From: Metopolophium dirhodum
Lineage: Eukaryota > Arthropoda > Insecta > Hemiptera > Aphididae
Direction of reading: 5' to 3'
DNA length: 64,000 nt
Assembly: GCF_019925205.1 (NCBI RefSeq)
Contig: NC_083568.1
Coordinates: forward strand, 10,290,393 to 10,354,392
The position numbers and the translations under genes were made by a program. This document shows positions 41,868-52,944 of this stretch, piece after piece (the first letter of the stretch is position 1; the number at the start of each line of letters is the position of its first letter). Below the pieces are notes generated by a model that did no database searches, had not been told where the DNA came from, and saw nothing but the letters and a program-made list of their open reading frames with translations.

Positions 41868-42300
41868 TTGATTAATTTAAATTTTTCCTGCTCATCAAGT
41901 AGTTTATTATCTAACATATGTTCATAGTTCACAGGCAGGTGGGACAATAATTTATCGCTTATACCCTCAAGGCACTGTTCCAATATCTGTGTTCTGTTTA
42001 TTTAGTAACATGTTAGCCAGACGGAATACACGAAACATATTGAAAGTGTAATATACTCCGCGCCTAGAGAATGCATTCAAACAAAAACGTGAGGCCTAAA
42101 TTCTCTCACCTAGTGGCACAGCAAACCATGAAGGGATGCCCAGATTAAACACAATTTACCGCCAACTTACATACGGAGTATAGTGCCTTAAGAGTGTGTG
42201 GTGACTGATGACATGTGAATAGAGGCATACATTGGTTATGTCTCCCTTATCAAAACCATGCTCTTGGGAACATTTTTTAAATAAAACTAACATTGCAGTT
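41868..42300 (-). pseudogene. Possible decayed coding sequence between Prp8 and CHMP6
   Basis: On the minus strand, a run of protein-like translation appears in pieces: KCSQEHGFDKGDITNVCLYS (near 42290-42220), VYYTFNMFRVFRLANMLLNK (near 42060-42005), and after a one-base frame change QILEQCLEGISDKLLSHLPV and LDEQEKFKLIKFLCA to a stop near 41868. Two stops and the frame change break it. The interval 42049-42190 has inverted ends (TATACTCCG...CGGAGTATA) and may be an insertion. I do not recognise the protein. It could instead be CHMP6 3' UTR that looks coding by chance. Confidence 0.25.
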
Positions 42301-42687
42301 ACCATAAAATTAAATATTCAACTTTAAACTGTGGATTTAAAATTAAAATAAGCCTACACTAAAGAATTACCATAAACTAATTCAAAATATCTTGATATGA
42401 TTTTTGTAATAAACAACGTAAAATATGTGTATATGTGTACAGTGACATTATTAATATAAATTATATTAGAACACAACCAAAATTGTATTGTTGACTACTA
42501 AAGTTTGACTTTCCTATAGTATAACTCTTATTGAACAATGAATAAACTTAAAAAAAATATGTATATTAAACACACAACTTTTTAATATTATAATATACAA
42601 TAACAAAAAATAAAATTTTAATATGTTAAAAATAAATTGACTCCTACTTTAATTCGGTAACATTTTAACCGAATATTATGATTCATT

Positions 42688-43940
42688 TTATTGAGCTTCT
42701 AACGCAATCTTCTTTGTAGGCAATTTGTCTTCCTCTTTGGTCTCTAAATCGTGAAAAATATATTTAAGTATGTTGTATTAAATACAATATTTTAACTTTA
42801 TAATTACCTGGAACAGTTACTGGTAATTCATCCGATGGTACGGTTGGTAACACATCTATAGCTTTTTGATGCTCTACAGCAATTAGGTCATTTAATTCAG
42901 CTTCAACTGCTTCTTCATCCTCAGATGACAAGGCACCACTAAGTAAATCGGTTATTTCCTATTTGAAAAATTATTTCATTAAGTTAATTGTTTAAATAAT
43001 ATGTTTAGATATAATATTATTTACTTTTTGTTTATCGATTCCCTCTTTAGTTTCATCCAAAAGTTGCTCAATATCTTCAATATTAAACAATTCATTCGCT
43101 TTTTTGAGGGCTACATTTCCAACTTTAAGGCCTTCAATAACCTATACATAATTGATTGAATTAAATATATTGTACAAACTGTAAAATAATATTTTGAGTT
43201 TATACTTTGATTTCTATTTGGGTATATTCTAAATCTTGAATTAATTTTTCGACTGTGTCCAAAGACGCTTCAGTACGCTCGAGCTGCTCTGTTTGGTATT
43301 TCTTTTTTCTCAGCAATAGCTTTGCTTTTCTATAACGATGAACATCATGAATATTAAATGGTCAGAGCAGAAATTGATAATGTAACTAACAGATATGCCC
43401 CCCCCCCCTCCTTGGACGGATGAGTTAATTTTTTCCTCTACTATTGAATCACACTTTTGGATTCGATAATATGAACCTTTTGGTTTTACATTATATTGAA
43501 ACCAATTAAAAATTCATTTGTTCAACATATATTCTCAGTATTCAGTAACATTATCAAAACATTTAATTAAAGAAATATTTCTTTAACAGTTTAAAAAATG
43601 TAACACTTGGATAGGCTTAAATTTAATTATGAATTATTTTAGACATACTCTCTTTTGTTTTCGGACAGTAGTCTTTTAGCGAGTTCTCTTTCACTTTCTA
43701 GTAATTTTTCAACTCTTTGTTGGTATCGCTTTAGAGTATCTCTCTGTTGTTTCATTTGCTAAAAAATTTTATTAATAGCCTTAAAAACACTGTACATTAA
43801 TGTCAAGTACATTTTAATACATGCTGTAGAGTGTAGATAAACAAAACAAAGACTGAGTAAATATTCATTATTATTACCAGAACTGCTCGATCGTGGTCGG
43901 TAATACGAGTGACTTTTGGTTTTCCAAATAACATTCCCAT
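42688..43940 (-). CDS. CHMP6: Charged multivesicular body protein 6 (ESCRT-III, Vps20)
   Basis: ESCRT-III subunit that links ESCRT-II to CHMP4/Snf7 polymers at endosomal membranes. Six exons in transcript order, 43878-43940, 43649-43758, 43206-43329, 43025-43141, 42808-42958 and 42688-42743, join in frame to 206 aa (human 201). The protein starts MGMLFGKPK with Gly2 for N-myristoylation, as in the family. The basic, coiled-coil Snf7 core follows (QMKQQRDTLKRYQQRVEK; LLLRKKKYQTEQLERTEASL). Next come YTQIEIKVIEGLKVGN and the acidic LLDETKEGID...LLSGALSSEDEE. A short Pro-containing tail (LPTVPSDELPV) ends it. Intron 2 carries a run of C at about 43391. The gene is tail-to-tail with Prp8 and head-to-head with the poly(A) polymerase gene. 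Confidence 0.95.
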
Positions 43941-44439
43941 ATTGAAAAATAATTTTTAATAAAATTAATCAGCATAAGGCAAACCAATATCGATTAACGA
44001 AACGTAGAACAGTAAGTTATTTTATGAGTCAGAAATTCAAATAAAGTAATCATGACCGCATTTATAATAAATAATAATTAACTCGAACATATAATATGAC
44101 TAATCGAAATTCAAGGTTTTAAAAAGGAATTCTTTTGTTGAACAAATGTTAAAATCACATAATTAATACACAAAAAAATAAATATATTAGCGATTAAAGA
44201 TGATAATATTGTTTTTTAATCGTAGTCTAGTTGACTGTAGCACATATAAAGTTTATTTTTGTATACAAATTGTATAGATAAAAAAAATAATGACAATAAT
44301 AAATAATAATCACAGATCAATTAATAATTATTATGCGTAGATAATATATATTCTCTTTGGCTTTAAAAATAGCGACTATACAGGGTTACCATTCACTAGA
44401 CTCAGAACCTCAGATCATATTATTATTAGTATTTGTTGT

Positions 44440-45480
44440 TTTTTTCCAATCATATATATTATATATCACGGAACGCAACAAAACATGCCGGGCTGCAATT
44501 ATGCTGCACGGCCGCAGCTCGCCGGACGCCGGAGTCTGCCCGCCGCAGAACCGCGGTATGCGGTCGCACTGTTATCGTGGGCGTGTCTACTACAACGGCG
44601 GCCGTGGAAACCTACATATTTTATTTATTTTTTTGTCCTCATAAACTCGTAAAATAACAATATTATTATTGTATTGTGCATAAAAATATTATCGTAATCG
44701 GACGAAGCGTTTTGTTTGCCGTTTCCAATTTCCCATAGAAGGAAGAAGAACGTTCTGCGAAACGGTGCGGAAGGACGTCGGCCACGTCTCTTTTACTCTC
44801 TCCAAAAAACCGAACGAATCGGCGTGGACGGCACCAGCCAGTGTCGCAGCTCCGGGACACCGTCTGCCAATCAGTACACAGTGTTGTTTTGGTGTTGTGG
44901 TGTACGCGTTTTTTAGTTCATTGCGTACCACCGGTTGTCGTGTGGCGCGCAGGGACGCTCTTATTTTTATGTTTTTGCCGTTGTTTTCATTCTGATTTTG
45001 TTGTTATTGTTCCAGTTTTTTAGTTTTGATTTTTTGTTTCTCTAGCGATATTATCGTATTCGTCATAGCTTAATACACAAGACATAGAAAAAAGATTAAA
45101 TACAAGACGTATAGGTTGTGTACAACAGTGTACTTCGTTTTCGTGTTCATCCGACGGTCGCCGAACTGTGTATCATGTAAGTACCTTTCATGCGAGCTCG
45201 TGTCTTGTTCTCGAAACGCCGTGCTCGTGTCATTACTCATTTCAACATTCCGCCCGTGTATATAGTGTAGTGTCAACTGTGTGTTTGTTAGTTTGAGTGT
45301 TCAGCCATTGTTCTGTTCATTTGTTTGTATAGATTTATAGGATATTAGCATGTACCTACATTTGCGAGACAAAGCGAAAGCCATCAAAAGCCGTCCGTGA
45401 CCCGTGAGTTTACCTGCGTCTTATCGAAAGCGAATCGCGCGGTACCTATTAGATTTACGTAGTTCGTGTACTAAGACGTA
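44440..45480. promoter_or_regulatory. CpG-richer region between divergent CHMP6 and poly(A) polymerase genes
   Basis: Two GC-richer blocks (about 44480-44630 and 44700-45480) sit between the 5' ends of CHMP6 (minus) and the poly(A) polymerase gene (plus). CpG enrichment in an AT-rich background suggests promoters or 5' UTR exons of one or both genes. Open frames here overlap on both strands and have no domain, so none is called. Exact start sites cannot be read from the sequence. Confidence 0.4.
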
Positions 45481-46130
45481 CCAAGTAAATTAACTAAGAC
45501 GATTATTGTTCACAATAACATACCAACAATAGCAGTATATTTAACTCGTTATCGCGATTACGTGGTGCGACGTCTATAATTCCACTTTGACTGAATGAGA
45601 TCTAAACTGGTACCATATCGATTATCGACCTATTAATATTCTTGAATTCAATACCACATTATTATTCGTTAACACGTCAAGTCGTGTGTACGGTACACCT
45701 AGGCCAGGTGCCAATATTTTAATTCATAATCATGAAGTGAGGACGTGAGGTATAGAAATGTAGATTGTAGACACTAGACACTATATGCTAATTAAATCCT
45801 TGTTTTGAACAAATTCAAAACTATTTATATACTTTTAATGAAATTAAAAACTTATTTATTTGGGTAATATTGATGATTATTGAACCCATATAATTTTTTT
45901 CAAGAATTAGTAGTTAATATTATATTTCATAGTTAAGTGTAAATGAATACCATAGTACTTTATACATTATATAATATTTGATTACATTACTAAAATTAAT
46001 TAATTTAAGTCATTTATGTGATTTTAAATGCATGTTTTTGTACCTACTAAAAATATGTTGTTTTTGCTTACGTATTTATTATAATAAAATATTTTTAGGG
46101 CCATTCTTACAATGTTTGTTAACTTAAATT

Positions 46131-46527
46131 CAGTCTTGGGTAAAATACTTTTGAAAAGTATTTAGAATAAATACCCGAATACTTATGAAAAATAGAATTC
46201 CGAATATGTATTCGAATACTTGATAAATATAATATTCCGAATAAAGTATTTGTAATACTTAAAAATATTTTTAATAAACATATAAAACGATACCAGTTAT
46301 AATTTTGATAATGTATGATATTAATAGATATTATTGATTCCAAATTTCCAACTCATAAAATATAAATTTTGTATTTTTGTTTTAAATCAAATGCAATGGA
46401 ATAACATGCAAATCAAACAATTTAATTTTCATACTATAAGAGTATTCCGAATACAGTATTCAGAATACATTACAATATACTTTTAGAAATAGTATTCTAA
46501 AAGTATTCGAAATACTACCCAAGACTG
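46131..46527. mobile_element. MITE with CAGTCTTGGGTA inverted ends
   Basis: CAGTCTTGGGTAAAATACTT at 46131 is mirrored by the complement of ACTACCCAAGACTG ending at 46527. The interior consists of GTATTCGAATAC-like words typical of a widespread class of arthropod MITEs. It is non-coding. It appears nested in a longer, weaker inverted pair (GGGCCATTCTTACAATG near 46098 and CATTGTAAG near 46690) resembling the ends of the 56344-56470 element. Confidence 0.75.
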
Positions 46528-47743
46528 CAGTTAAATTAATACTTTTATTGCTAATTTAAGTACCTATTTTTTATTAAGCATAATTTTCTGTCGATATACA
46601 ATATTTAAAAATAAAGACTAAATAAAAATATTGAAATACTACCTATACGTATTTTAAATTTTTGATTTGTGAAGTTCGGTTAAAGAGCATTGTAAGTAAG
46701 TACTGCCTAGATAATCCTGGGTTGCAACTATTTATCAAAAAAAAAAAAAAATTTCTAATATATCGAGTCAATCAATTAAAAAATTAATATAGGTACTTAC
46801 ATTACTTACATTAAGCACTAAATATAGCTTGGTCAAATTTGTCTTATTATTACAATATGCGATACCATTGATTATAAATTCTAGGCATTAATGCAGTTTA
46901 GCTCCCAAGCGATTTTTTTTTATAAAACTAGTATTTTAACAAGTTAAGAATGGTATAATAAATATTGTCGGTCGGACAATATTCAAAATTATAACATTTT
47001 AAGTTTGCGATTTAGAGTATTTTCACCAAAATTTTGACGATGAAGAAAATCATTCCCAAAAAAACAAACTTCTGTTTTTTTTTGTCTTAAAGTATGTAAC
47101 TAGGCATAGCAAAGTCAGAATTTTTGGCGGCCGGAATGCACTTTTCTATCACTTTGACAGTAGGTACATGCATTTAAAATTTTTGTTTTTATTGTGGTCA
47201 TTGTATAGAATGAACTCTACTTTAATTTGCTATAAATCAAAAGCATATAGATAAATAAGCAACTAATGTACCGAGCCTTAGTTTGAGTGTTTTGTTCTGA
47301 AACGTAATAATTAATGTAAAACAAATTTATTTATTGAACAGATTATAGTCATAAAAACAAAATTATGTAAATTTAGGTTTATTGCTATTTACAAATGCAC
47401 TATTTTATTTTATAATCTTTAATTAATATTAACAAACTGAATGTTTATTATTTATTTTTTATTTTTATTTTAGGACTTAATCAAGATCACTTAATTCAAT
47501 CAGATAAAAATAAGTATCAAAAACCAGCATGTCCCAGAGATCGTGAATGAAATATAGGTATCTAGTGTCTAAATAACTGTTACATTTTTATTTTAAACTA
47601 TGTAATACTGATTTTTTTTTTATGACCGTAATTTGTATTAGATATTGTAAATCAAGAATTTAATTTATATATTAACTGGTAATTTAAACTATTAAAATAG
47701 TTATTTTTATTTTTAAATAGAGTATTCCTAAAAGCCCTTTAAA

Positions 47744-49666
47744 ATGTATGGAATGACATCGGCAATAAGTGATGCTCTTCCGACAGACATTGATATACAG
47801 TTAACAAAATCATTAGATGATGCTCTTTCAAGAGAAAAAGTTATTACTACTGATGAAGATTTATCTCAAAGGCTTGAAGTATTATCAATGCTTAATAATT
47901 TGGCTAAAGAGTGGATACGTGAAGTTAGTATGGAAAGAAATTTACCCGAAATAACTGCTGAAAATGTTGGAGGATTAGTATGCACATTTGGATCCTATCG
48001 TCTTGGCGTTTATCATAAAGGTGCTGATATTGATGCCATTGTCATTGTCCCAAGGCATATAACCAGAACTGATTACTTTGCAACATTTTATAATAAGTTA
48101 AAAGAAAACCCTAGTATAAACAATGTTCGAGCTGTTGAAGAAGCTTTTGTTCCTGTAATCAAAATGATAATACAAGGCATTGAAATTGATATGTTGTTTG
48201 CGCGTCTTGCTTTAAAAGAAGTACATGAAGATACTGATTTGCAACAGGATGATCTGTTGAGAAATTTGAATCCAAAATGTGTACGAAGTTTAAATGGATG
48301 TCGTGTAACAGATTCTATTTTACGATTAGTTCCAAATCGAGAATCGTTCAAGAAAACATTAATTGCAATAAAATTGTGGGCAAAACGTCATAGAGTTTAC
48401 TCAAATGCTTTAGGATACCTTGGAGGGGTTTCTTGGGCAATGTTAGTAGCAAGAGTATGTCAGTTATATCCAAATGCAGCACCAGCAACTTTGATACACA
48501 AGTTTTTTTTAATATTTTCTAAGTGGCAATGGCCTCAGCCTGTCTTATTAAAACCATCATATTTTATGGATCTCGGATATCCAGTTTGGGACCCAAGAGT
48601 AAATATGGCGGATCGTAATCATGTTATGCCTATTATAACTCCAGTTTATCCTCAACAAAATTCAACTTTTAATGTTTCTCATTCCACACTAGCCATAATA
48701 CAAGATGAATTTAAAACAAGTCTAGACATTATGGGAGAAATTTTAACTGGAGAATCTAGTTGGTCAAAAATTTTTCAACCGTCTAAATTTTTCACAAAAT
48801 ATAGATATTTCTTGGCCATAACTGTGTTTGCAAACTGTGATGAAGAATTACTTGAATGGAGAGGGTTAGTTGAATCAAGGCTTCGTTTTTTGCCTACATC
48901 TTTAGAAGAAATTGAATGTGTCCAAAGATCTCATTTAAATCCTGACCAGTTTGTACTACCTTATGATAAATCACAAGGAAGGCCATCATCAGTTTGGTTT
49001 GTTGGTCTAGAAATATCAAAGTCTAATGGCACAGTGGTTAATTTGGATTTTAGTACTCATATCCGTGATTTCTGTTTATTGGTGAAAAGTAGAGCTCATA
49101 CTATTTTCAAAGCTGGAATGGATATACAAGTTAATCATTTAAAAAGAAAAGACTTGAGAGATTATGTACCTGATGAGTTAAAAAAAGAAAAAGCTATTCC
49201 AAATACTGTTGGTAGTAAAATTATTGCACGATTATCGACGGAGGGTAGACATTCTATATCAGAATTAGTGGAAGAATCACAAAAGAGTCCTACATCTAGA
49301 AAACGTAGCATTGAAGATGAAACTGATGATAATATCATAAAAAAAACCCTATTGTCGAACGATGACATTTTTGTCTTGGGATCTGTAGAATCTCATAGAA
49401 GTCCGTCATCTGAAAATAAATCGAATAACCTAGTTAATACTCTTCTGTCAACCGCAAAAGAAAATCATTCTATATTAACCGAAAATGAAACCAAAGAAAA
49501 TATTAATATTGTAAAAGAATCTCTATTACTAACTGATGCCAGACATTCCACTATCGAATCGGAGGATTCCCTGACTAGTCCAGTATCAAATAAATGTTGT
49601 GCTGATGATGAAAGTGAAGAAAATGATCAGAAAAAATTAAGGCTTCTTCATCCAACTGTTGCCTAA
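47744..49666 (+). CDS. PAPOLA: Canonical nuclear poly(A) polymerase, intronless coding region
   Basis: Adds poly(A) tails to cleaved nuclear pre-mRNAs within the cleavage/polyadenylation machinery. The single 640-aa frame is colinear with animal PAPOLA/hiiragi. The nucleotidyltransferase motif FGSYRLGVYHKGADID holds Gly83-Ser84 and catalytic Asp95 and Asp97. The third Asp is Asp149 (GIEIDMLFARL). Then come SLNGCRVTD, IKLWAKRH, LGGVSWAMLVAR, PVWDPRVN and PITPVYPQQNST-like family blocks. The RNA-binding domain runs to about residue 480. The C-terminal tail is Ser/Glu/Asn-rich with a short basic patch (SRKRSIEDE), shorter than in vertebrates (about 745 aa). All key residues are present, so it looks functional. 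An acceptor (TTTAAATAG) 25 bases before the ATG suggests a 5' UTR intron. AATAAA lies at 49720-49725, and an A-rich tract follows the stop. Confidence 0.95.
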   Translation: MYGMTSAISDALPTDIDIQLTKSLDDALSREKVITTDEDLSQRLEVLSMLNNLAKEWIREVSMERNLPEITAENVGGLVCTFGSYRLGVYHKGADIDAIVIVPRHITRTDYFATFYNKLKENPSINNVRAVEEAFVPVIKMIIQGIEIDMLFARLALKEVHEDTDLQQDDLLRNLNPKCVRSLNGCRVTDSILRLVPNRESFKKTLIAIKLWAKRHRVYSNALGYLGGVSWAMLVARVCQLYPNAAPATLIHKFFLIFSKWQWPQPVLLKPSYFMDLGYPVWDPRVNMADRNHVMPIITPVYPQQNSTFNVSHSTLAIIQDEFKTSLDIMGEILTGESSWSKIFQPSKFFTKYRYFLAITVFANCDEELLEWRGLVESRLRFLPTSLEEIECVQRSHLNPDQFVLPYDKSQGRPSSVWFVGLEISKSNGTVVNLDFSTHIRDFCLLVKSRAHTIFKAGMDIQVNHLKRKDLRDYVPDELKKEKAIPNTVGSKIIARLSTEGRHSISELVEESQKSPTSRKRSIEDETDDNIIKKTLLSNDDIFVLGSVESHRSPSSENKSNNLVNTLLSTAKENHSILTENETKENINIVKESLLLTDARHSTIESEDSLTSPVSNKCCADDESEENDQKKLRLLHPTVA

Positions 49667-49741
49667 TTACCCATGTGTTCATATGATATAAATTTTCAAA
49701 CAAAATATATATATATATAAATAAATATATTAAATATACAT

Positions 49742-49805
49742 ACAAAAAAAAATTTAAAAAAAACCAAAAAAATTATAAATAAAAAAAAACAAAAAATGAA
49801 CAAAA
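49742..49805. repeat. A-rich tract after the poly(A) polymerase gene
   Basis: Several A runs of 7 to 9 separated by one to five other bases, starting about 75 bases past the stop codon and about 17 bases past an AATAAA. The layout is what a decayed genomic poly(A) tail would look like. In such AT-rich DNA it could also be chance. Confidence 0.6.
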
Positions 49806-49920
49806 TGCCAGTCGTATAAAATTCATTTTTTTTTGTAAAATAGTAAATTATTTTATGTTCTGTTATATTGTAATGTCTTGCAATACAACAACAGACTTAG
49901 ATTCATATTTAAACAGCATC

Positions 49921-51750
49921 ATGGGTATGTTTTGGTGCGGATTTAACGGGTTCAACCAATTGAACATTGAATCGAACGTCAACTTGGATTTTCATGCTCA
50001 TGGTGACAAAGGAGATTATGGCGAAATTCTACAAGTGGCTTTTTCTTGGAGTACTGCTTCTATTTTGACAAGTATTCAATTTAATTAATAATGTTATTAT
50101 TTTTATTAATGAACATTGTATATGTTTAATTGAAGGTTCTGGTATAATTGTTGCGAGTGGCCTCATCAACAAAAAAATAATCAATTTTGAAGTATTGGAT
50201 GATTTAGGATATGGTCCTTTTAAATCTGTAAGCCATTAATACTTATTAGTTTTGAATATTTAATTTAAATTATACTATGTTAACAATATGTTTAGATTTC
50301 TTCGTCTGAATCAAAAATATTAGCTATTGATTTAATTGGCAATTGTTGGTCGTATTCAAAATGTAATGGCAAGTGGAAAGATATTACTCCAATATTACAA
50401 AGTGAAAAGCAAGTCTCTGTATCCAAAAATCAAAACCAACAATCTATAAATTATGTATGCTGTAGTGATACAATCCATCTAGCAGTTACACATAATGGTA
50501 TTATTAATTTCAAAATTGTTTTTTATAAATTTGATAATAAGTTGTTTTTATTTTAGAAATTTATTCAATTCCTACTAAAATATTCGATTCAAAATTCAAA
50601 GTCACTCAAGTAGTGTGTGGCTTTGAACATATTGTTATTTTAATGGAAACTGGTTGCTTATATACACAAGGATCCAGTAGGTAAGATATTTTTAACATGT
50701 CAGGATTAATATTTTGTGTTTTATTGCACTCTATACTGTATCAGATTTAGCAAGCAATTATACCAATATTATAAAGATAAGTATATTAAAGATTTTAAAA
50801 TGTACAAAAATACTTGCAGCCGAGGTCAATTAGGTCATGGTGAATTAATTGAAGAAGATTATCCACGGCTTTTAAAATCTTTAGATGGTATTCGAGTGAT
50901 TAATACTTCTGCTGGCGGGTGGCATACTGCTGCAATTACAGAGTATAATGATCTATACATGTGGGGCTGGAATCATTCTGGGCAACTAGGAATTTCAAAT
51001 TCCCCAGGTACTAGGTTTATACTAATTAAATCGTAACAATAAAAATTAATAATTGTACTTTGAATATAAATGAATTATAATATTATTTAGTCAATTATAA
51101 TGTGTAATAATATTGTGGCAGTGGTTCAAAACATCAGTTAAAATGTAGTTATGTAATGCGTATTTTTACAGCTAAAATCTTAATAATTGATGTCGAAATA
51201 ATTAAGTATTTGACCATTTTTGGGAAATAATATACTATTTATAATTTATTTAAACATTATTATCAGACTATTTTTAGCATTTTATTATCTGATATTGTTA
51301 CTAATTATCAACTAATTTAAGGTTGAATGTTTTGTATGACTTTATTTGGTTTACGGCACTAATAAGGGTATTCAAAATAATTAGAACAGGTGAAATATCA
51401 TGTTGGGTGTTTTTAATGTATTTTAAAAGTTAAAATTAATTTATAACATTTTTACAGAAAGTGGTGGTATAATAATGGCTCCAGAACCAGTACTGATTAA
51501 TTGGCCAGAAGAGACAGATATTGAACAAGTGAGTTTGGGGGCAAGACATTCAATGGTTCTATCTAAGAACAATATACTTTGGGGTTGTGGGTGGAATGCT
51601 CACAAACAGCTTGGTATTGAGACATACCAATTAACTTGTGACCGAATGATTAATTTGAGTAATTTATCACCATTGCTAAAATGCAATGTAAGGAAAATCG
51701 TCAAAGTAGTATGTGGTGCATGGAATAGTGCCTTGTTGTTAGGTAAATGA
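49921..51750 (+). CDS. RCCD1: RCC1-repeat protein, RCCD1-like
   Basis: RCC1-like beta-propeller protein. Vertebrate RCCD1 partners the histone demethylase KDM8 in chromatin and chromosome segregation, but the role here is inferred only from the family. Exons 49921-50071, 50136-50227, 50296-50497, 50557-50680, 50820-51007 and 51458-51750 join in frame to 349 aa (human 376). The protein starts MGMFWCGFNGFNQL, as the family begins with a W/FGFN-type blade. Typical blade motifs follow: CGFEHIVILMETGCLY, SRGQLGHGE, SAGGWHTAAITEYNDLYMWG, HSGQLGIS, LGARHSMVLSK and VCGAWNSALLL at the end. An in-frame upstream ATG at 49855 would add 22 residues but reads as AT-rich leader sequence. AATAAA lies at 52363-52368. 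The start is only about 255 bases past the poly(A) polymerase stop. Confidence 0.9.
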
Positions 51751-52508
51751 AAATTTACCCCATAAAAATAAAATAATACTTAGATATTTGTAATTTCAAA
51801 TTTAATGTGTGAATTAGTATGGAGGTTTTCTGGAAAACAGTTTTTAGGAATATTGGATTTGTTGTAAAATAGTCTATGATCTTCTTATTACTTTAACTCT
51901 AAATCATAAAATCTTTTTACAAGGTTGTAACAATTTCGTTTTATTTTTACCTAAACAATTTGTCTTTATTAAAACTTAATATATTATTTTTAAATTAATA
52001 TGAGGTATACATTTTTATACTAAGCATCAAATTTAATTAATTTGAGACATCCTGGATATTTAAATTGTTTGCTTCATTATATTTTTATTTATGTCACCTA
52101 TAAATATTTCAATAATATAATTTGATTAATAATGTATTTATGTGGGTACATTTTAACTTATGGGGAAATTAATATTTGTAATATTTTAAATTATCTAGAG
52201 TTGAAAAAGAACAATAGTTTTAATATAAAATGTGTACTTCTTCATTGAACAAAATATGGTGTGGATGGAAATAAAATAAGTGTTAAACAATTGGCAAGTT
52301 TAAATTGACTTAATTATGTATATATGTATTATTGTTTTTTTTTTTAATTTTATTATTTTTGAAATAAACGATTTAAATATTATTTTGTGTAATTATTTTA
52401 CGTCGTCAACCATTATCATGTGTCCATGTTAGTGTGCTACTAATACAAAACAAAATGGTATTAAATACATATCTATGTATTTTTGTATATATTATTTCTC
52501 TTGCACAG

Positions 52509-52944
52509 ATACATATTGTAACAGGAAGACCTGACAATTGTGAAAATTATATGATCACTGATTGATAAATAGTTTAAGAAATATTATTGTTCTATGGGAA
52601 TGTCAGAAAATTCCCAAAAATAATATTCTAAAAAATTCTAATATATTTATTAAATTTATTATATATATATATATTATATTTATTAATAAATTGACTTAGA
52701 TAAATGTTTTTACCATCAAAATTGTTCTTATAATCGGTTTCACAAATTAGATATTTTGGATCTATCCAAAAAAAATTTTATTTAATTTAAGATTTTTTAT
52801 TTTCAGTATTAAAAAATAAAAATAATTATTTTTATATTATATGTGTAGCCCAAGTGACTATAAATTATATTTTAAAAAAAAATTTTATATTAATTAGAAC
52901 AAAAGTTATTCCATGATGTGCACGTCTTCCTGATACACTGTATA
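52509..52944. mobile_element. Inverted-repeat element downstream of RCCD1
   Basis: ATATTGTAACAGGAAGACCTG near the left end mirrors the complement of CACGTCTTCCTGATACACTG at the right end, giving ends of about 25 bases with TA-rich termini. The interior is AT-rich. It is probably a Tc1/mariner-type MITE with decayed ends. Confidence 0.55.

Noticed and set aside
43391..43410. Poly-C run as a gap or assembly join inside CHMP6
   Set aside because: The CHMP6 reading frame and splice sites on both sides are intact and the run lies in an intron. Many similar runs occur in the window.
44357..45023. Several overlapping frames in the CHMP6/poly(A) polymerase promoter region
   Set aside because: Long frames in GC-rich DNA on both strands and in multiple phases, without a domain. 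Better explained as a CpG-rich promoter or UTR.
49855..49920. Upstream ATG as the RCCD1 start
   Set aside because: In frame, but the extra 22 residues are AT-driven. The family begins at the W/FGFN blade encoded from 49921, so the downstream ATG pair is preferred.
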